From Marivivens aquimaris (GTDB lineage Bacteria > Pseudomonadota > Alphaproteobacteria > Rhodobacterales > Rhodobacteraceae): DNA of 64,000 nucleotides. Below are positions 29,247 to 40,423 of this stretch, piece after piece. Position 1 is the stretch's first letter. The number at the start of each line of letters is the position of its first letter. The notes beneath the pieces were generated by a model. It searched no databases. It saw nothing but the letters and a program-made list of their open reading frames with translations, and was not told the origin of the DNA. A program made the translations under genes and the position numbers. The stretch lies in assembly GCF_015220045.1 (NCBI RefSeq), contig NZ_JADBGB010000003.1:109393-173392 (forward strand), in the 5' to 3' direction.

Positions 29247-29650
29247 GGATGCGCCTCCAAGGCGTGGACGATCTCGGCGATCCGGGCGGCGGGCGCATCC
29301 TTCGCGAGTTCGATGATGACCATACCCCGCACAATCCTGATCGGCGTCCCGGCGCTTGGCGGTTCAGCTTCAGAGGCCGCCGTGATCTCGTCGCAGACCA
29401 CCAGAGGTGCGAAGACAGCTTCGTTGACCTCCACCGCGGGCAAGACGAGCTTGCCCTCCTTGGCCAGCCGCCGCCACGCCGTCAGCTGGCTCGGCATGAT
29501 CTCGTAGCGCCCCGCGACACCCGACACCGTCGCCCCGGGCTCCAGCGTCTCGGCCACCGCCTGCGCCTTAACGTGATCCGGCCAACGCCTCTGGCCGGAA
29601 GCGAAGACTTCAACACCAAGCGCCGTGAGAAACGAACTCTTTGCGAACAT
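29240..29650 (-). CDS. tnpA: IS66 TnpA accessory protein
   Basis: A 136-residue helix-turn-helix protein: KAQAVAETLEPGATVSGVAG and YEIMPSQLTAWRRLAKEGKL form the DNA-binding region. The ATG at 29648-29650 is chosen because AAGGAG lies 11 bases upstream. An in-frame start at 29686 has no such site. It is the first gene of the IS66 operon. Confidence 0.9.
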   Translation of the reverse strand: MFAKSSFLTALGVEVFASGQRRWPDHVKAQAVAETLEPGATVSGVAGRYEIMPSQLTAWRRLAKEGKLVLPAVEVNEAVFAPLVVCDEITAASEAEPPSAGTPIRIVRGMVIIELAKDAPAARIAEIVHALEAHPC

Positions 29651-29743
29651 TGCGAAACGCACTCCTTCTCTTTGAATGCGTATCAACTCGCAATGGCTGA
29701 TCCCGTCGGCAATGTGGGGCGGCGACAGCGTTTACGCATGGGT

Positions 29744-31188
<1,445 letters not shown>

Positions 31189-31221
31189 TACGACTACTAT
31201 CTAACTTGAAAGGAACTACCA

Positions 31222-31620
31222 ATGGCTGATCCTGTAATTTCGGGCAACGGCATCTTCTCGCATGTCTTCCTTGGCGCCGAGAATCTCGAAAAATCGGTCG
31301 CATTCTACGATGCCGCCCTGGGCGCCCTGGGAATCAAGAACCTCGGCCCGTTTGCCAAAAACTGGGTTCTGTATGGTCGCGATAAGCCCGCGTTCATTAT
31401 TGCTCCTCCGGGCAATGGCGAGGCGCCCTCCAGCAATGGCGCGACCATCGGCTTCGCGGCGGCCTCCCCGGCCGAAGTGGATGCATTCCACGCTGCCGGT
31501 CTTAAGGCTGGCGGCACCGATGAAGGTAAGCCCGGTCCCCGCGATCACCTGCCGGGTGCCTACGCGGCATATCTCCGCGACCCCGCAGGCAACAAAGTGT
31601 GCTCGTACGCCTTCGTCTGA
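31222..31620 (+). CDS. VOC/glyoxalase-family protein
   Basis: A 132-residue vicinal-oxygen-chelate fold protein (SHVFLGAENLEKSVAFYDAA at the start, AYLRDPAGNKVCSYAF at the end), the size of a single glyoxalase/bleomycin-resistance domain pair. Small VOC genes are frequent neighbours of frmA/frmB genes. Their role there is not settled but a part in handling glutathione adducts is plausible. Metal ligands are suggested by His15 and the C-terminal region, but I cannot confirm them by alignment. It sits between frmA-3 and fghA with a good AAAGGAA ribosome-binding site. Confidence 0.85.
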   Translation: MADPVISGNGIFSHVFLGAENLEKSVAFYDAALGALGIKNLGPFAKNWVLYGRDKPAFIIAPPGNGEAPSSNGATIGFAAASPAEVDAFHAAGLKAGGTDEGKPGPRDHLPGAYAAYLRDPAGNKVCSYAFV

Positions 31621-31664
31621 TCCTCACAAGGACCAGGGCAACTCTCGCTGAGAGATGAGCAACG

Positions 31665-31694
31665 GTCGCCGGCGCCAAAAGAGGCGCCGGCGAC
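31665..31694 (+). promoter_or_regulatory. Strong hairpin between the VOC and fghA genes
   Basis: GTCGCCGGCGCC (31665-31676) and GGCGCCGGCGAC (31683-31694) are perfect 12-bp arms around the loop AAAAGA. No T-run follows, so it is more likely an RNA-stability or processing element that sets unequal expression of frmA/VOC and the downstream genes than a full terminator. Confidence 0.6.
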
Positions 31695-31772
31695 AATGAT
31701 CCCGCCTCTATATGGCAGGGCATCCATAGAAGTCCCACGCCGTCCCAGGAACGGAAAAGCAAGGAAGACAAC

Positions 31773-32603
31773 ATGGAACGTGTCGAACATCACGCCAGCT
31801 ATGGCGGCTGGCAGGACGTGTATGAGCATGAGTCAATCAGCTTGGGTTGTCCGACGAAATTCGGCGTCTACTTGCCCCCGCAAGTCAAGGATGGGGCGGC
31901 GCCTGTGCTGTACTGGCTGTCGGGTTTGACATGTACCGAGCAAAATTTCCTTTCCAAGGCGGGCGCTCAGCGCTTTGCGGCTGAGCACGGCATAATACTC
32001 GTCGCTCCGGACACCAGTCCGCGAGGGGATGACGTCGCCGACGACCCTTCATATGACCTCGGTCAAGGCGCCGGTTTCTACGTGAACGCGACGCAGCAAC
32101 CTTGGTCCAAGCATTACCGGATGTACGACTACATCGTGGAAGAGCTGCCCGATCTGATAGAGAGTCAATTCCCAGCAAGTCGTAAACGCTCGATCTTTGG
32201 TCACTCCATGGGTGGGCACGGCGCACTCGTCGCGGCGCTTCGAAACCCTGGGCGCTATAGCAGCGTATCCGCTTTTTCGCCGATCGTTGCGCCGAGCCAG
32301 GTTCCCTGGGGTGAGAAGGCGTTCACCGCGTATCTCGGCCCTGACCGGAATACATGGCTTGAGTACGATAGCGTCGAGCTCATCAAATCCGCACGTGAAC
32401 GTTTGCCAATCCTGGTGCATCAGGGGCTCTCGGACGAATTTCTGGAGCGAGAACTCCGCTCCGAACTTCTCGAGGCTGCCTGCAGCGAGGCAGGCAACCC
32501 GCTTACGCTTCACAAGGTGCCAGACTACGACCACAGCTACTATTTTATCGCCAGCTTCATTGGCGACCATATCGCTCATCATGCTGCGGAGCTGAAAAAA
32601 TGA
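31773..32603 (+). CDS. fghA: S-formylglutathione hydrolase (island copy)
   Basis: A 276-residue esterase of usual length that releases formate and glutathione from S-formylglutathione. It has the nucleophile elbow GHSMGGHGA, LSGLTCTEQNF, APDTSPRGDDV and the catalytic His in DYDHSYYF. It is only moderately similar to the module-2 copy (9500-10339). The stop codon overlaps the ATG of the next gene in an ATGA arrangement, so expression of the NADH dehydrogenase is coupled to it. Confidence 0.95.
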   Translation: MERVEHHASYGGWQDVYEHESISLGCPTKFGVYLPPQVKDGAAPVLYWLSGLTCTEQNFLSKAGAQRFAAEHGIILVAPDTSPRGDDVADDPSYDLGQGAGFYVNATQQPWSKHYRMYDYIVEELPDLIESQFPASRKRSIFGHSMGGHGALVAALRNPGRYSSVSAFSPIVAPSQVPWGEKAFTAYLGPDRNTWLEYDSVELIKSARERLPILVHQGLSDEFLERELRSELLEAACSEAGNPLTLHKVPDYDHSYYFIASFIGDHIAHHAAELKK

Positions 32604-33937
32604 ACGGGCTCATGTCTAAGAATGGCCGCAAGGGAAAATCCCCGAACGACACAAACCATCGAGTGGTTGTGGTGGGAGCTGGCTTCGGTGGGCTTGATCT
32701 CGTTCAAAGTCTCGCAGGCAGCGGTGCTGACATTACTCTGATCGATCGCCGAAACCATCATCTGTTTCAACCTCTCCTGTATCAGGTGGCGGGGGCGTCC
32801 CTTGCGCCTTCTGAAATTGCCTGGCCGATCCGATCGATCTTCCGCAAGCGGGACGATGTCCGGACTCTGCTGGGGGAGGTTGTCAACGTAGATGCGGACT
32901 CGAAAACCGTGGAAATGGAAGACGGCTCCACGATCGGGTACGACACTCTCGTTATCGCCACGGGCGCCCGGCATTCCTATTTCGGAAATGACCAGTGGGA
33001 GCCGTTCGCTCCAGGCCTGAAGTCGCTAGAGGACGCCACGACCATTCGTCGGCGTGTGCTTCTGGCTTACGAGGAGGCCGAGCGCGAAGAAGATCCTGCG
33101 CGCCGTGCCGCCCTGCAGACTTTTGTGATCATTGGGGGCGGTCCAACCGGAGTAGAACTCTCGGGCACCATCGCTGAGCTTGCGCACCTGACGCTTAAGC
33201 GCGACTTCCGTTCGATAGACCCGCGCGAGACCCGGGTCGTACTCATTGAGGCCGGGCAGCGGCTTCTTTCGGTCTTTCCTGAAGACCTATCTGACTACAC
33301 CCGCAAGGCGCTCGAGAAGCTTGGTGTCGAAATCAAGCTCGGAAAGCCGGTCACGGCCTGCTCATCCGAGGGGGTCATCGTCGATTGCGAACTGGTGCCG
33401 GCCAAAACGATCCTGTGGGCAGCCGGCGTACAGGCGTCACCGGCGGCGCGCTGGCTGGATGCAGAGGCGGATCGCGCAGGTCGTGTCGTCGTTGGTCCGG
33501 ACCTCACTGTCCCGGGCCGCAGCGACGTCTTTGTGATCGGCGACACCGCCGCTGCAAAGGGGGCAGATGGGAAGCCGGTCCCAGGCCTCGCTCCGGCCGC
33601 CAAACAGGAGGGGCAATATGTTGCGAAGGTTATTCGTCAGCGCCTGAGTGGCTCCCGGGTTTCAGCGCCGTTCCAGTACAAGCACCAAGGCAATCTCGCA
33701 ACGATCGGTCGCAGCCTGGCAGTTGTCGACATGGGGCGCTTCAAGCTTCGTGGCGCCTTGGCGTGGTGGATGTGGAAACTCGTCCACATTTACTTTTTGA
33801 TCGGCGTACAAAACCGACTTAGCGTTGCACTCAGTTGGATGTGGACTCATGGTATCGGATACCGAGGTTCCCGCCTGATCACCAACCGTAGCTCGGGAGA
33901 GCGCGGCGAGGAGCCGGCACACGATAAGGAAGATTGA
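32600..33937 (+). CDS. ndh: Type II NADH dehydrogenase (NDH-2)
   Basis: A 445-residue FAD-dependent, non-proton-pumping NADH:quinone oxidoreductase. The N-terminal FAD-binding VVVVGAGFGGLDL is at about residue 22, the NADH-binding FVIIGGGPTGVELSG at about 175, and the FAD-contact motif SDVFVIGDTAA at about 305. The C-terminal part is amphipathic and hydrophobic (WWMWKLVHIYFLIGVQNRLS), fitting attachment to the inner membrane. It is coupled to fghA by a 4-base overlap. In this operon its most likely job is to reoxidise the NADH produced by FrmA so that formaldehyde oxidation can continue at high flux. That is inference from context. Confidence 0.92.
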   Translation: MNGLMSKNGRKGKSPNDTNHRVVVVGAGFGGLDLVQSLAGSGADITLIDRRNHHLFQPLLYQVAGASLAPSEIAWPIRSIFRKRDDVRTLLGEVVNVDADSKTVEMEDGSTIGYDTLVIATGARHSYFGNDQWEPFAPGLKSLEDATTIRRRVLLAYEEAEREEDPARRAALQTFVIIGGGPTGVELSGTIAELAHLTLKRDFRSIDPRETRVVLIEAGQRLLSVFPEDLSDYTRKALEKLGVEIKLGKPVTACSSEGVIVDCELVPAKTILWAAGVQASPAARWLDAEADRAGRVVVGPDLTVPGRSDVFVIGDTAAAKGADGKPVPGLAPAAKQEGQYVAKVIRQRLSGSRVSAPFQYKHQGNLATIGRSLAVVDMGRFKLRGALAWWMWKLVHIYFLIGVQNRLSVALSWMWTHGIGYRGSRLITNRSSGERGEEPAHDKED

Positions 33938-33941
33938 TCGA

Positions 33942-35258
33942 TTGACTGACGCCAGCAGCACAACGAACGGCAATCTGGAGGTCTATGGGTTTCCGGCCTA
34001 TTCGCTCAGGCAGATTGCCGTTGATGAAGTCCATGCACGCCCATTCCCTTTCGTCGAAGCCCCGCGGACGCTCGTGCAGCTAGCGTTCATGAACGAGGGC
34101 AATCTGAACAAAGATCGGGAAACTCTCGAGGAAGTTTCAAAGCGAATGGGCGCTTCGCTCCCGGCGCAAGATGCTTTGCGTCACGAGTTAACTTTCGAAG
34201 AGGGTGATCTGCACTGCGAGAAGCACTCCGAGTTCTCCACGTATTTGTGGTGCGCGCCCAGAGACATGGATACCGAAAGTCCGATTGGAGACAATCCATT
34301 CAAAACCGGATTTACTCCTCCGGGCGCTGTCGTAAGCGGCGTCCGGTTGGATGTAGTCAAGTGGACAGAGGAGACTGCGAAGTACATTGATCGATTTGAT
34401 CCGATCAGTCGCTGTCACTCGCTGGTCGAAGAAGGATCGGCCGAAATTGTCACGGACTTCCGCCAAGATGATGATGGGCTCACGCGCATTCTGATCCTTG
34501 ATCGCGGTTTAAGCCCGACGAGACTCGGGGCACTCGCTCAGCGACTGCTGGAAATCGAGACCTACCGTACGTTGGCGTTGCTGAGCATACCCATGACGCG
34601 CGCTCTTGGGCCGCAATTGCGCGATATCGAAAAGCGCCTTGCCGCTATCACCGATGAAATGCGGCAAACCGCACGCCGCGACAGCGAAACGCTTCTTGCA
34701 GAGCTCACTGACCTGTCAGCAGAACTCGAGGCAGACACGGCCTCGAGTCTCTACCGTTTTGGGGCTAGTCGAGCCTATTACGAGATCGTAGAGGAACGCC
34801 TGACATCTCTGGGTGAGACCTTTGTTCCTGGCTGTTATCGCTGGCGCAACTTCCTGCATCGCAGGATAGCTCCGGCAATGCGCACCTGTAGGTCTATCGA
34901 GGAGCGGCAAGCCAGTCTCTCCGAGAAGTTGGCCAGTGCCACCACTTTGCTTCGCTCGTGGATCGATGTTCAGCTCGAACGGCAAAATGGCGAATTGTTG
35001 GCGTCGATGAATGATCGAGCGAAGTTGCAGCTGCGACTTCAGCAGACTGTGGAAGGCCTGTCGGTTGCCGCTATTTCGTACTATGTCATCGGTCTGCTGT
35101 CTTACCTCATTAAGGGTATTCCGGGCTTCTATGACGTCGCGAAGCCCGAGTTGGTAATCTCGGTTCTCGTTCCTTTGGTTTGTATCGGGGTCTGGTGGAC
35201 CGTCCGTCGGATCCGGCAGGCTCATAGCCTTCACGAACAGTCCGTCGATACTGAATAG
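33942..35258 (+). CDS. DUF3422 family membrane-anchored protein
   Basis: A 438-residue protein of the DUF3422 family, whose function is not established. The N-terminal two-thirds are soluble (LRQIAVDEVHARPFPFVEAP is the family hallmark), with a coiled-coil-rich middle at about 215-275. Two hydrophobic segments lie near the C-terminus (about 370-390 and 400-420), so it is probably a cytoplasmic domain anchored in the inner membrane. The TTG start at 33942 follows AAGGAAG and is five bases after the ndh stop, supporting cotranscription. Its repeated association with formaldehyde genes would suggest a role in tolerance or sensing, but this cannot be read from the sequence. Confidence 0.85.
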   Translation: MTDASSTTNGNLEVYGFPAYSLRQIAVDEVHARPFPFVEAPRTLVQLAFMNEGNLNKDRETLEEVSKRMGASLPAQDALRHELTFEEGDLHCEKHSEFSTYLWCAPRDMDTESPIGDNPFKTGFTPPGAVVSGVRLDVVKWTEETAKYIDRFDPISRCHSLVEEGSAEIVTDFRQDDDGLTRILILDRGLSPTRLGALAQRLLEIETYRTLALLSIPMTRALGPQLRDIEKRLAAITDEMRQTARRDSETLLAELTDLSAELEADTASSLYRFGASRAYYEIVEERLTSLGETFVPGCYRWRNFLHRRIAPAMRTCRSIEERQASLSEKLASATTLLRSWIDVQLERQNGELLASMNDRAKLQLRLQQTVEGLSVAAISYYVIGLLSYLIKGIPGFYDVAKPELVISVLVPLVCIGVWWTVRRIRQAHSLHEQSVDTE

Positions 35259-35409
35259 ATATGGATCAGCGCCTTTCCGCCCGGGGAGATCGGTGAACTT
35301 ATTTGGAGACGGGAGTATCGAATGTGCTCCGATTCCTGTCTCCAGAAACGGCGATCCTGTGGGTGGTTATTCGGCGCACTACAAATTAAAAATAGCTGGA
35401 GGTACTCTC

Positions 35410-37386
35410 GTGTCGACCAATACTTTCATTCTGCACTCTGGCTATACCCCGTCAGGGGATCAACCGGAAGCTATAGCTAGGCTTATCTCCGGCATTGAAA
35501 GTGGCGCGCACCATCAAACCCTGAAGGGGATTACTGGGTCTGGAAAAACCTTCACGATGGCGAACGTGATTCATCGCCTGAAGCGTCCAACTCTAATCTT
35601 GGCGCCGAACAAGACGCTGACCGCTCAGCTCTACAGCGAGATGAAACAATTCTTCCCTGAGAATGCTGTGGAGTACTTCGTTTCCTACTATGACTACTTC
35701 CAGCCCGAGGTGTATTTGCCGGGTAGCGATCGCTTTATACCGAAGGACTCGGCAATAAACGATCATCTCGAGAGGTTGCGCCTGTCTACCACGAAATCTC
35801 TCATTGAGCGACGTGATACAATTGTCGTCGCATCCGTTTCATCGATTTATGGAATGGGCGACCCGGAAGACTATCGGGCACTACAAGTTCATCTTGCCCC
35901 AGGAAACAGGACAAGTCTGGACTCGCTCCTGCAGAGCTTTGCAAAGCTTCAATACGATCGCACGGAAAATAAGCTCAAGCGGGGTACCTATCGGGTGGAA
36001 GGGGATACTGTCGAGGTGTTCCCGGCGGATTCCGAATACAAGGCCATCAGGATCGGCTTGCAGAATGGCGCCATTGGTGCCCTTCACTGGATTGACGCGG
36101 CCACTGGTGAAATCTTGGATCCCATCGACGATTATCGCGTGTCACCAAAAACCGTTCTCGCGACTTCAGCTAGCCAGGCGAAAATTGCTGCTAAGGCGAT
36201 CCTTAGCGAGATGGAAGAGCGCGTCGCTCAGCTCAACAGAGAAGGGCGCCTTGTGGAAGCGGCTCGACTTTACGAGCGAATTACGCACGATATCGAGATG
36301 CTTCAGGACGTGGGCTATTGCTCAGGGATGGAGAACTACGCATGCTACCTGAATGGACGTGACCCTTCGCTCCCTCCGATCACCCTTCTGGACTACCTTC
36401 CCAAAGACGGCCTGCTTTTCGTTGATGAATCTCATGTGATGATTCCGCAGATTACGGCCATGTTCAGTGGTGATCAGAGTCGAAAGGATACACTCATCGA
36501 GTTTGGTTTCCGCTTGCCATCTTCTAAAAACAACCACCCCTTGAATTTCAGGCAGTTTGAATCCATCAAGCCGCAAACCATATTTGTCTCCGCCACGCCC
36601 GGTTCATATGAATTGAACGTTTCAAAAGAACATGTGGTCGAACAGATTCTGAGGCCGACGGGCCTTCTGGACCCGGAAGTTGAAGTCAGGCCATCGGAGG
36701 GTGCAATTGATGATCTCTTGAAAGAGATCAGGGAGCGCGCTGCAAAAAATGAGCGAGTCCTGGTGACGGCGCTGACCAAGGTCGCGACCGAGGAGCTGCA
36801 CGCGTTCCTAGAAAGCAAAGGTGTCAGGGCGCGATATCTGCATTCGGATATCAAGACCGAAGATCGGGTCGAGATCATTAACGGGCTGCGGGCAGGTGAG
36901 TTTGACGTACTTATTGGTATCAGCCTCCTCCGCGAGGGGTTGGACATCCCAGAAGCATCCATGATCGCAATTCTCGAAGCAGATCGGGCTGGTTTCCTGC
37001 GGACGCCGCCGGCTCTCATTCAGATGATTGGACGGGTGGCCAGAAACCAGAACGGCAAAGCAGTGCTGTACGCAAATTCGACCACGCCGTCCATGCGGCG
37101 GGCTATGGCGGAGACCAATGATCGACGTGAGCGGCAGATAGCCTTCAACAACGAGCATCATGTTACGCCGACTTCCTCGGTGAGAAAGCTCAGCTCCGAG
37201 GAGGCGGCATCAGATGTGACCTCAGTCCATTCCGATGCATTCTGTGAAAACCTCTCTGATCTGTGCAATCAGATCAATTCAGCAGAGCATCGGCTTCTGG
37301 AAGCCGTGGATATCGGTGACGACATTCAGGTGGAAGATATCAGAAGTCGGCTGGATGGTCTCTACCGGCAGTTCATCTACCTGTAA
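35410..37386 (+). CDS. uvrB: UvrB, excinuclease ABC subunit B (island copy)
   Basis: DNA damage-verification helicase of nucleotide excision repair. From the GTG at 35410, preceded by GGAGG, the protein is 658 residues, the usual length. A GTG at 35293 gives a 39-residue extension without family match. It has Walker A GITGSGKT, the damage-probing beta-hairpin YYDYFQPEVYLPGSD, the DESH helicase motif, SLLREGLDIPEASM, the motif VI QMIGRVARN and a C-terminal UVR domain. In the hairpin and motif VI it differs from typical chromosomal UvrB (YYDYYQPEAYVPSSD and QTIGRAARN are usual), so it is a distinct plasmid lineage. Codons are less GC-rich than in the hut region. It is followed by a uvrA2-type gene. 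No uvrC is present, so the host UvrC would be needed. Confidence 0.93.
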   Translation: MSTNTFILHSGYTPSGDQPEAIARLISGIESGAHHQTLKGITGSGKTFTMANVIHRLKRPTLILAPNKTLTAQLYSEMKQFFPENAVEYFVSYYDYFQPEVYLPGSDRFIPKDSAINDHLERLRLSTTKSLIERRDTIVVASVSSIYGMGDPEDYRALQVHLAPGNRTSLDSLLQSFAKLQYDRTENKLKRGTYRVEGDTVEVFPADSEYKAIRIGLQNGAIGALHWIDAATGEILDPIDDYRVSPKTVLATSASQAKIAAKAILSEMEERVAQLNREGRLVEAARLYERITHDIEMLQDVGYCSGMENYACYLNGRDPSLPPITLLDYLPKDGLLFVDESHVMIPQITAMFSGDQSRKDTLIEFGFRLPSSKNNHPLNFRQFESIKPQTIFVSATPGSYELNVSKEHVVEQILRPTGLLDPEVEVRPSEGAIDDLLKEIRERAAKNERVLVTALTKVATEELHAFLESKGVRARYLHSDIKTEDRVEIINGLRAGEFDVLIGISLLREGLDIPEASMIAILEADRAGFLRTPPALIQMIGRVARNQNGKAVLYANSTTPSMRRAMAETNDRRERQIAFNNEHHVTPTSSVRKLSSEEAASDVTSVHSDAFCENLSDLCNQINSAEHRLLEAVDIGDDIQVEDIRSRLDGLYRQFIYL

Positions 37387-37438
37387 GTCAAGAGATATGG
37401 CGGCTCCATGGACCATATTGGGGCCGCTATACCCATGG

Positions 37439-37460
37439 CGCCTAGGGTAAAATCTAGGCG
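37439..37460. promoter_or_regulatory. Inverted repeat between uvrB and uvrA2
   Basis: CGCCTAG (37439-37445) and CTAGGCG (37454-37460) form a 7-bp stem around an 8-base AT-rich loop in the 99-bp gap before the uvrA start. It could be an RNA hairpin that tunes expression or a protein site. No T-run follows. Confidence 0.4.
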
Positions 37461-37485
37461 GCGGGCGTGAGAAAGTGGATTGAAT

Positions 37486-40143
37486 ATGAAGAACCAAGCG
37501 CCTGACGCGATCAGTTCGAGTTTTGACACTCCTGATCGAGCTTCATGTGTTCAGGTTAGCGGAGCGCGTGAGAATAACCTGAAGAATGTCACTGTCGATA
37601 TTCCGCGTGACGCTTTTGTCGTGTTCACGGGTATATCGGGCTCAGGCAAGTCATCTCTTGCTTTTGGGACGCTGTATGCCGAGGCGCAACGCCGTTATCT
37701 CGAGTCCGTTGCTCCCTATGCGCGCAGGCTGATTGACCAGGCCGGTGTGCCGGAGGTGGATGAGATCAAGGGTCTACCCCCTGCGGTGGCACTTCAACAG
37801 CAGCGAGGTTCTGTCAATGCGCGATCGTCGGTAGGCAGCATAACCACCCTTTCAAGTTTGGTACGTATGCTCTACTCGCGCGTCGGTGACTATCCTGCTG
37901 ACCAACCGATGCTTTACGCCGAGGATTTTTCACCCAACACTGTTGAAGGGGCCTGCACGACTTGCCAGGGTATCGGGCGCGTCTATGAGGCAACCGAAAA
38001 GACGATGGTGCCGGACGCTTCGCTAACCATTCGCGAACGCGCAATTGCGTCCTGGCCTCCTGCATGGCACGGACAGAACCTGCGCGATATTCTCGTTTCG
38101 CTGGGGTACGACGTGGATATTCCTTGGCGCGATCTGCCGCGGGAACATCGGGACTGGATTCTCTTCACCGACGAACAACCGACGGTGCCGGTCTTTGCCG
38201 GCTTGACGCCTGATCAGACTAGGCTGGCGCAGAAGCGCGGATTGGAGCCCAGTTATCAGGGCACTTTCATTGGTGCGCGTCGTTATCTCTTGGAAACATT
38301 TGCCAATACAAAGAGCGCGCTGATGAAGAAGCGTGTGTCGCAATACATCCTCGGTGACGAATGCCCCAGCTGTCATGGCAAACGTCTCAAGAGCGAGGCC
38401 CTCACGGTGAAATTCGCGGGGTTGGATATCGCCGAATTCGGCGATCTGTCTCTGCTTGGACTTCGAGACTTGCTCTCACCAATTGCTGCGGGTGAATTTG
38501 GTGCAGAGCCGGATAGCGGGCACGGCGACATTCTCGACAAGGCCGTCCGTGACGCAGCGCTCGAACGTCGGGTTGCGGCCGGTGGTTCGGCGCACAAGAG
38601 CGCTCCAGATGTGCGTCGTACGCCCAATTTCTCGGAGGAAAAGAGGCTTGCCGCCCAACTCCTCGCGGCCGAATTGCTTGAACGCCTCGCGCCTCTTGTC
38701 GACCTTGGCCTTGGTTACATTTCTCTTGATCGCAGCACTCCAACGCTTTCCTCTGGGGAGCTTCAACGTCTGCGCCTCGCCACGCAATTGTCGTCGCAAC
38801 TCTTCGGAGTGGTCTATGTGCTGGACGAACCCTCAGCGGGTTTGCATCCAGCGGATGGCGAAGCATTGCTCTCGATCCTTGAGCGGCTCAAGGCGGCTGG
38901 GAACTCGCTCTTTGTCGTCGAGCATGACCTCGACGTGATCCGTCATGCCGAGTGGCTGATTGATGTCGGCCCGGGTGCTGGAGAGTATGGCGGCAAGGTA
39001 ATCTATAGTGGGCCGCCTCAAGGGTTGGCCGATGTAGAGGAGTCTGCCACGCGCCGCTACCTGTACGCCGATACAGTCCGCGAAGAGAGAACGCCGCGCG
39101 AGGCCAGGGCATGGCTACGTCTCGAAAGTGTAACGCGCAACAATTTGCGGGGTGTGGATGCAGCCTTCCCGGTGAGCTGCTTCACTGCGGTCACGGGAAT
39201 ATCAGGGTCTGGGAAGTCCAGCTTGGTGAGCCAGGCGCTGCCCGAGCTCGTTGCCGAACATCTTGGCAGCCCCTCGCCACTGGCTCAAGACGAGGATGGT
39301 GATCCTTTGACGGACGAAGTGGCTGAAGAGACGGAAGGGCGCATCGTCGCTGGAATGGAGCATATTCGGAGGTTGGTGCAGGTCGATCAGCGACCGATCG
39401 GGCGGACGCCGCGCTCAAACTTAGCGACCTACAGCGGCTTGTTCGACCATGTCCGAAAGCTCTTTTCGGAGACCCCTCTTGCGCGTCAACGTCGTTATCG
39501 GCCCGGCAGATTTTCCTTCAATGTGGCGCAGGGCCGTTGCCCCGTGTGTGAAGGAGAGGGTTTCATGATGGTCGAGCTCCTTTTCCTTCCCAGCGTCTAC
39601 GCACCCTGTTCGACCTGTCACGGCAGCCGCTACAACCCTCAGACGCTGGAAGTAGAGTGGAACGGTCGCAATATCGCCCAGGTCCTCGAGCTGACAGTGG
39701 ATGCCGCGTGCGATTTCTTCTCGGGGGAGGCATCCATCATGCGCTCGTTGGATGTGCTGCGAGACGTTGGTCTCGGATACCTCAAGCTCGGACAGCCTGC
39801 CACAGAACTGTCTGGTGGTGAGGCGCAGCGCATCAAGCTCGCAACGGAACTCCAGAGTGCGCAGCGCGGCAACACGATCTACATCCTCGATGAGCCCACT
39901 TCGGGACTGCATCCATCGGATGCGGATCGGCTCATGAGGCATCTTCAGAGCCTTGTGGACGTAGGAAATACGGTCGTGATCGTCGAACACGACATGCGCA
40001 TCGTCTCCCAAGTAGACTGGGTCATCGATTTGGGCCCTGGGGCCGGAGACGAGGGCGGGCGTGTCATTGCCAGTGGCATCCCTAGTGTTGTTGCTAGCAC
40101 ACCGGGCAGCTTCACCGCACAATACCTTAAGGCGGCGCTATAG
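37486..40143 (+). CDS. uvrA: UvrA2-type excinuclease ABC subunit A
   Basis: An 885-residue duplicated ABC ATPase of the UvrA family, shorter than the usual 940. It has two Walker A motifs ([10 protein letters not shown] at about 48 and 570), ABC signatures [12 protein letters not shown] and [12 protein letters not shown], two Walker B sites ([13 protein letters not shown] and [13 protein letters not shown]) and zinc-finger Cys pairs ([30 protein letters not shown]). The size and the reduced region after the first nucleotide-binding half resemble class II UvrA2 proteins, which in other bacteria support tolerance to DNA-damaging drugs. The ATG at 37486 is preferred to an upstream TTG at 37480. 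Together with uvrB it suggests repair of formaldehyde-induced DNA or DNA-protein crosslinks. Confidence 0.9.
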   Translation: MKNQAPDAISSSFDTPDRASCVQVSGARENNLKNVTVDIPRDAFVVFTGISGSGKSSLAFGTLYAEAQRRYLESVAPYARRLIDQAGVPEVDEIKGLPPAVALQQQRGSVNARSSVGSITTLSSLVRMLYSRVGDYPADQPMLYAEDFSPNTVEGACTTCQGIGRVYEATEKTMVPDASLTIRERAIASWPPAWHGQNLRDILVSLGYDVDIPWRDLPREHRDWILFTDEQPTVPVFAGLTPDQTRLAQKRGLEPSYQGTFIGARRYLLETFANTKSALMKKRVSQYILGDECPSCHGKRLKSEALTVKFAGLDIAEFGDLSLLGLRDLLSPIAAGEFGAEPDSGHGDILDKAVRDAALERRVAAGGSAHKSAPDVRRTPNFSEEKRLAAQLLAAELLERLAPLVDLGLGYISLDRSTPTLSSGELQRLRLATQLSSQLFGVVYVLDEPSAGLHPADGEALLSILERLKAAGNSLFVVEHDLDVIRHAEWLIDVGPGAGEYGGKVIYSGPPQGLADVEESATRRYLYADTVREERTPREARAWLRLESVTRNNLRGVDAAFPVSCFTAVTGISGSGKSSLVSQALPELVAEHLGSPSPLAQDEDGDPLTDEVAEETEGRIVAGMEHIRRLVQVDQRPIGRTPRSNLATYSGLFDHVRKLFSETPLARQRRYRPGRFSFNVAQGRCPVCEGEGFMMVELLFLPSVYAPCSTCHGSRYNPQTLEVEWNGRNIAQVLELTVDAACDFFSGEASIMRSLDVLRDVGLGYLKLGQPATELSGGEAQRIKLATELQSAQRGNTIYILDEPTSGLHPSDADRLMRHLQSLVDVGNTVVIVEHDMRIVSQVDWVIDLGPGAGDEGGRVIASGIPSVVASTPGSFTAQYLKAAL

Positions 40144-40423
40144 CTGGCCCCTACAGCCGCGGTGAAGCGAGCCGGGAAGGTCGCACGAGGTGCCTACGAA
40201 ATCACGGTTTGGGACACGTCCGGGAAATCTCTCGGTCGGTGCGGCGAGGTTCTTGAGGAAGGAAATGGTGTCACCTCCAGAAAGCACAGAAGGCACATGA
40301 TCGAAGTACTGGACAAGACACCTGGGCGATCAAACGGATCATCAATGACCTGCAAGACCGAAAACGCGCCAAGACCATACGGATCTTGGAAATTCAAGCA
40401 TTTCGCTCCCGAAAGATAGAGCC
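40144..40423. other. 280-bp gap after uvrA2, probably decayed coding DNA
   Basis: A GTG at 40162 opens an 85-residue frame to 40419, but its composition is not convincing. Another frame around 40325-40420 reads IKRIINDLQDRKRAKTIRIL, which looks more protein-like but has no start. The two may be pieces of one frameshifted gene. I do not assign a product. Confidence 0.3.

Larger units (their letters stand above)
27260..29735. mobile_element. IS66-family insertion sequence (2476 bp) with 8-bp target duplication
   Basis: The ends are GTAAGCGCTGTCACCGC at 27260 and its imperfect inverse GCGGCGACAGCGTTTAC ending at 29735, both with the GTAA start typical of IS66. The octamer GCATGGGT is duplicated directly outside (27252-27259 and 29736-29743). 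All three genes tnpA-tnpB-tnpC are present on the minus strand and look intact. Confidence 0.95.

Noticed and set aside
40162..40419. 85-residue ORF after uvrA2
   Set aside because: No recognisable domain, and part of another frame looks more protein-like, so it is probably decayed DNA rather than a gene.
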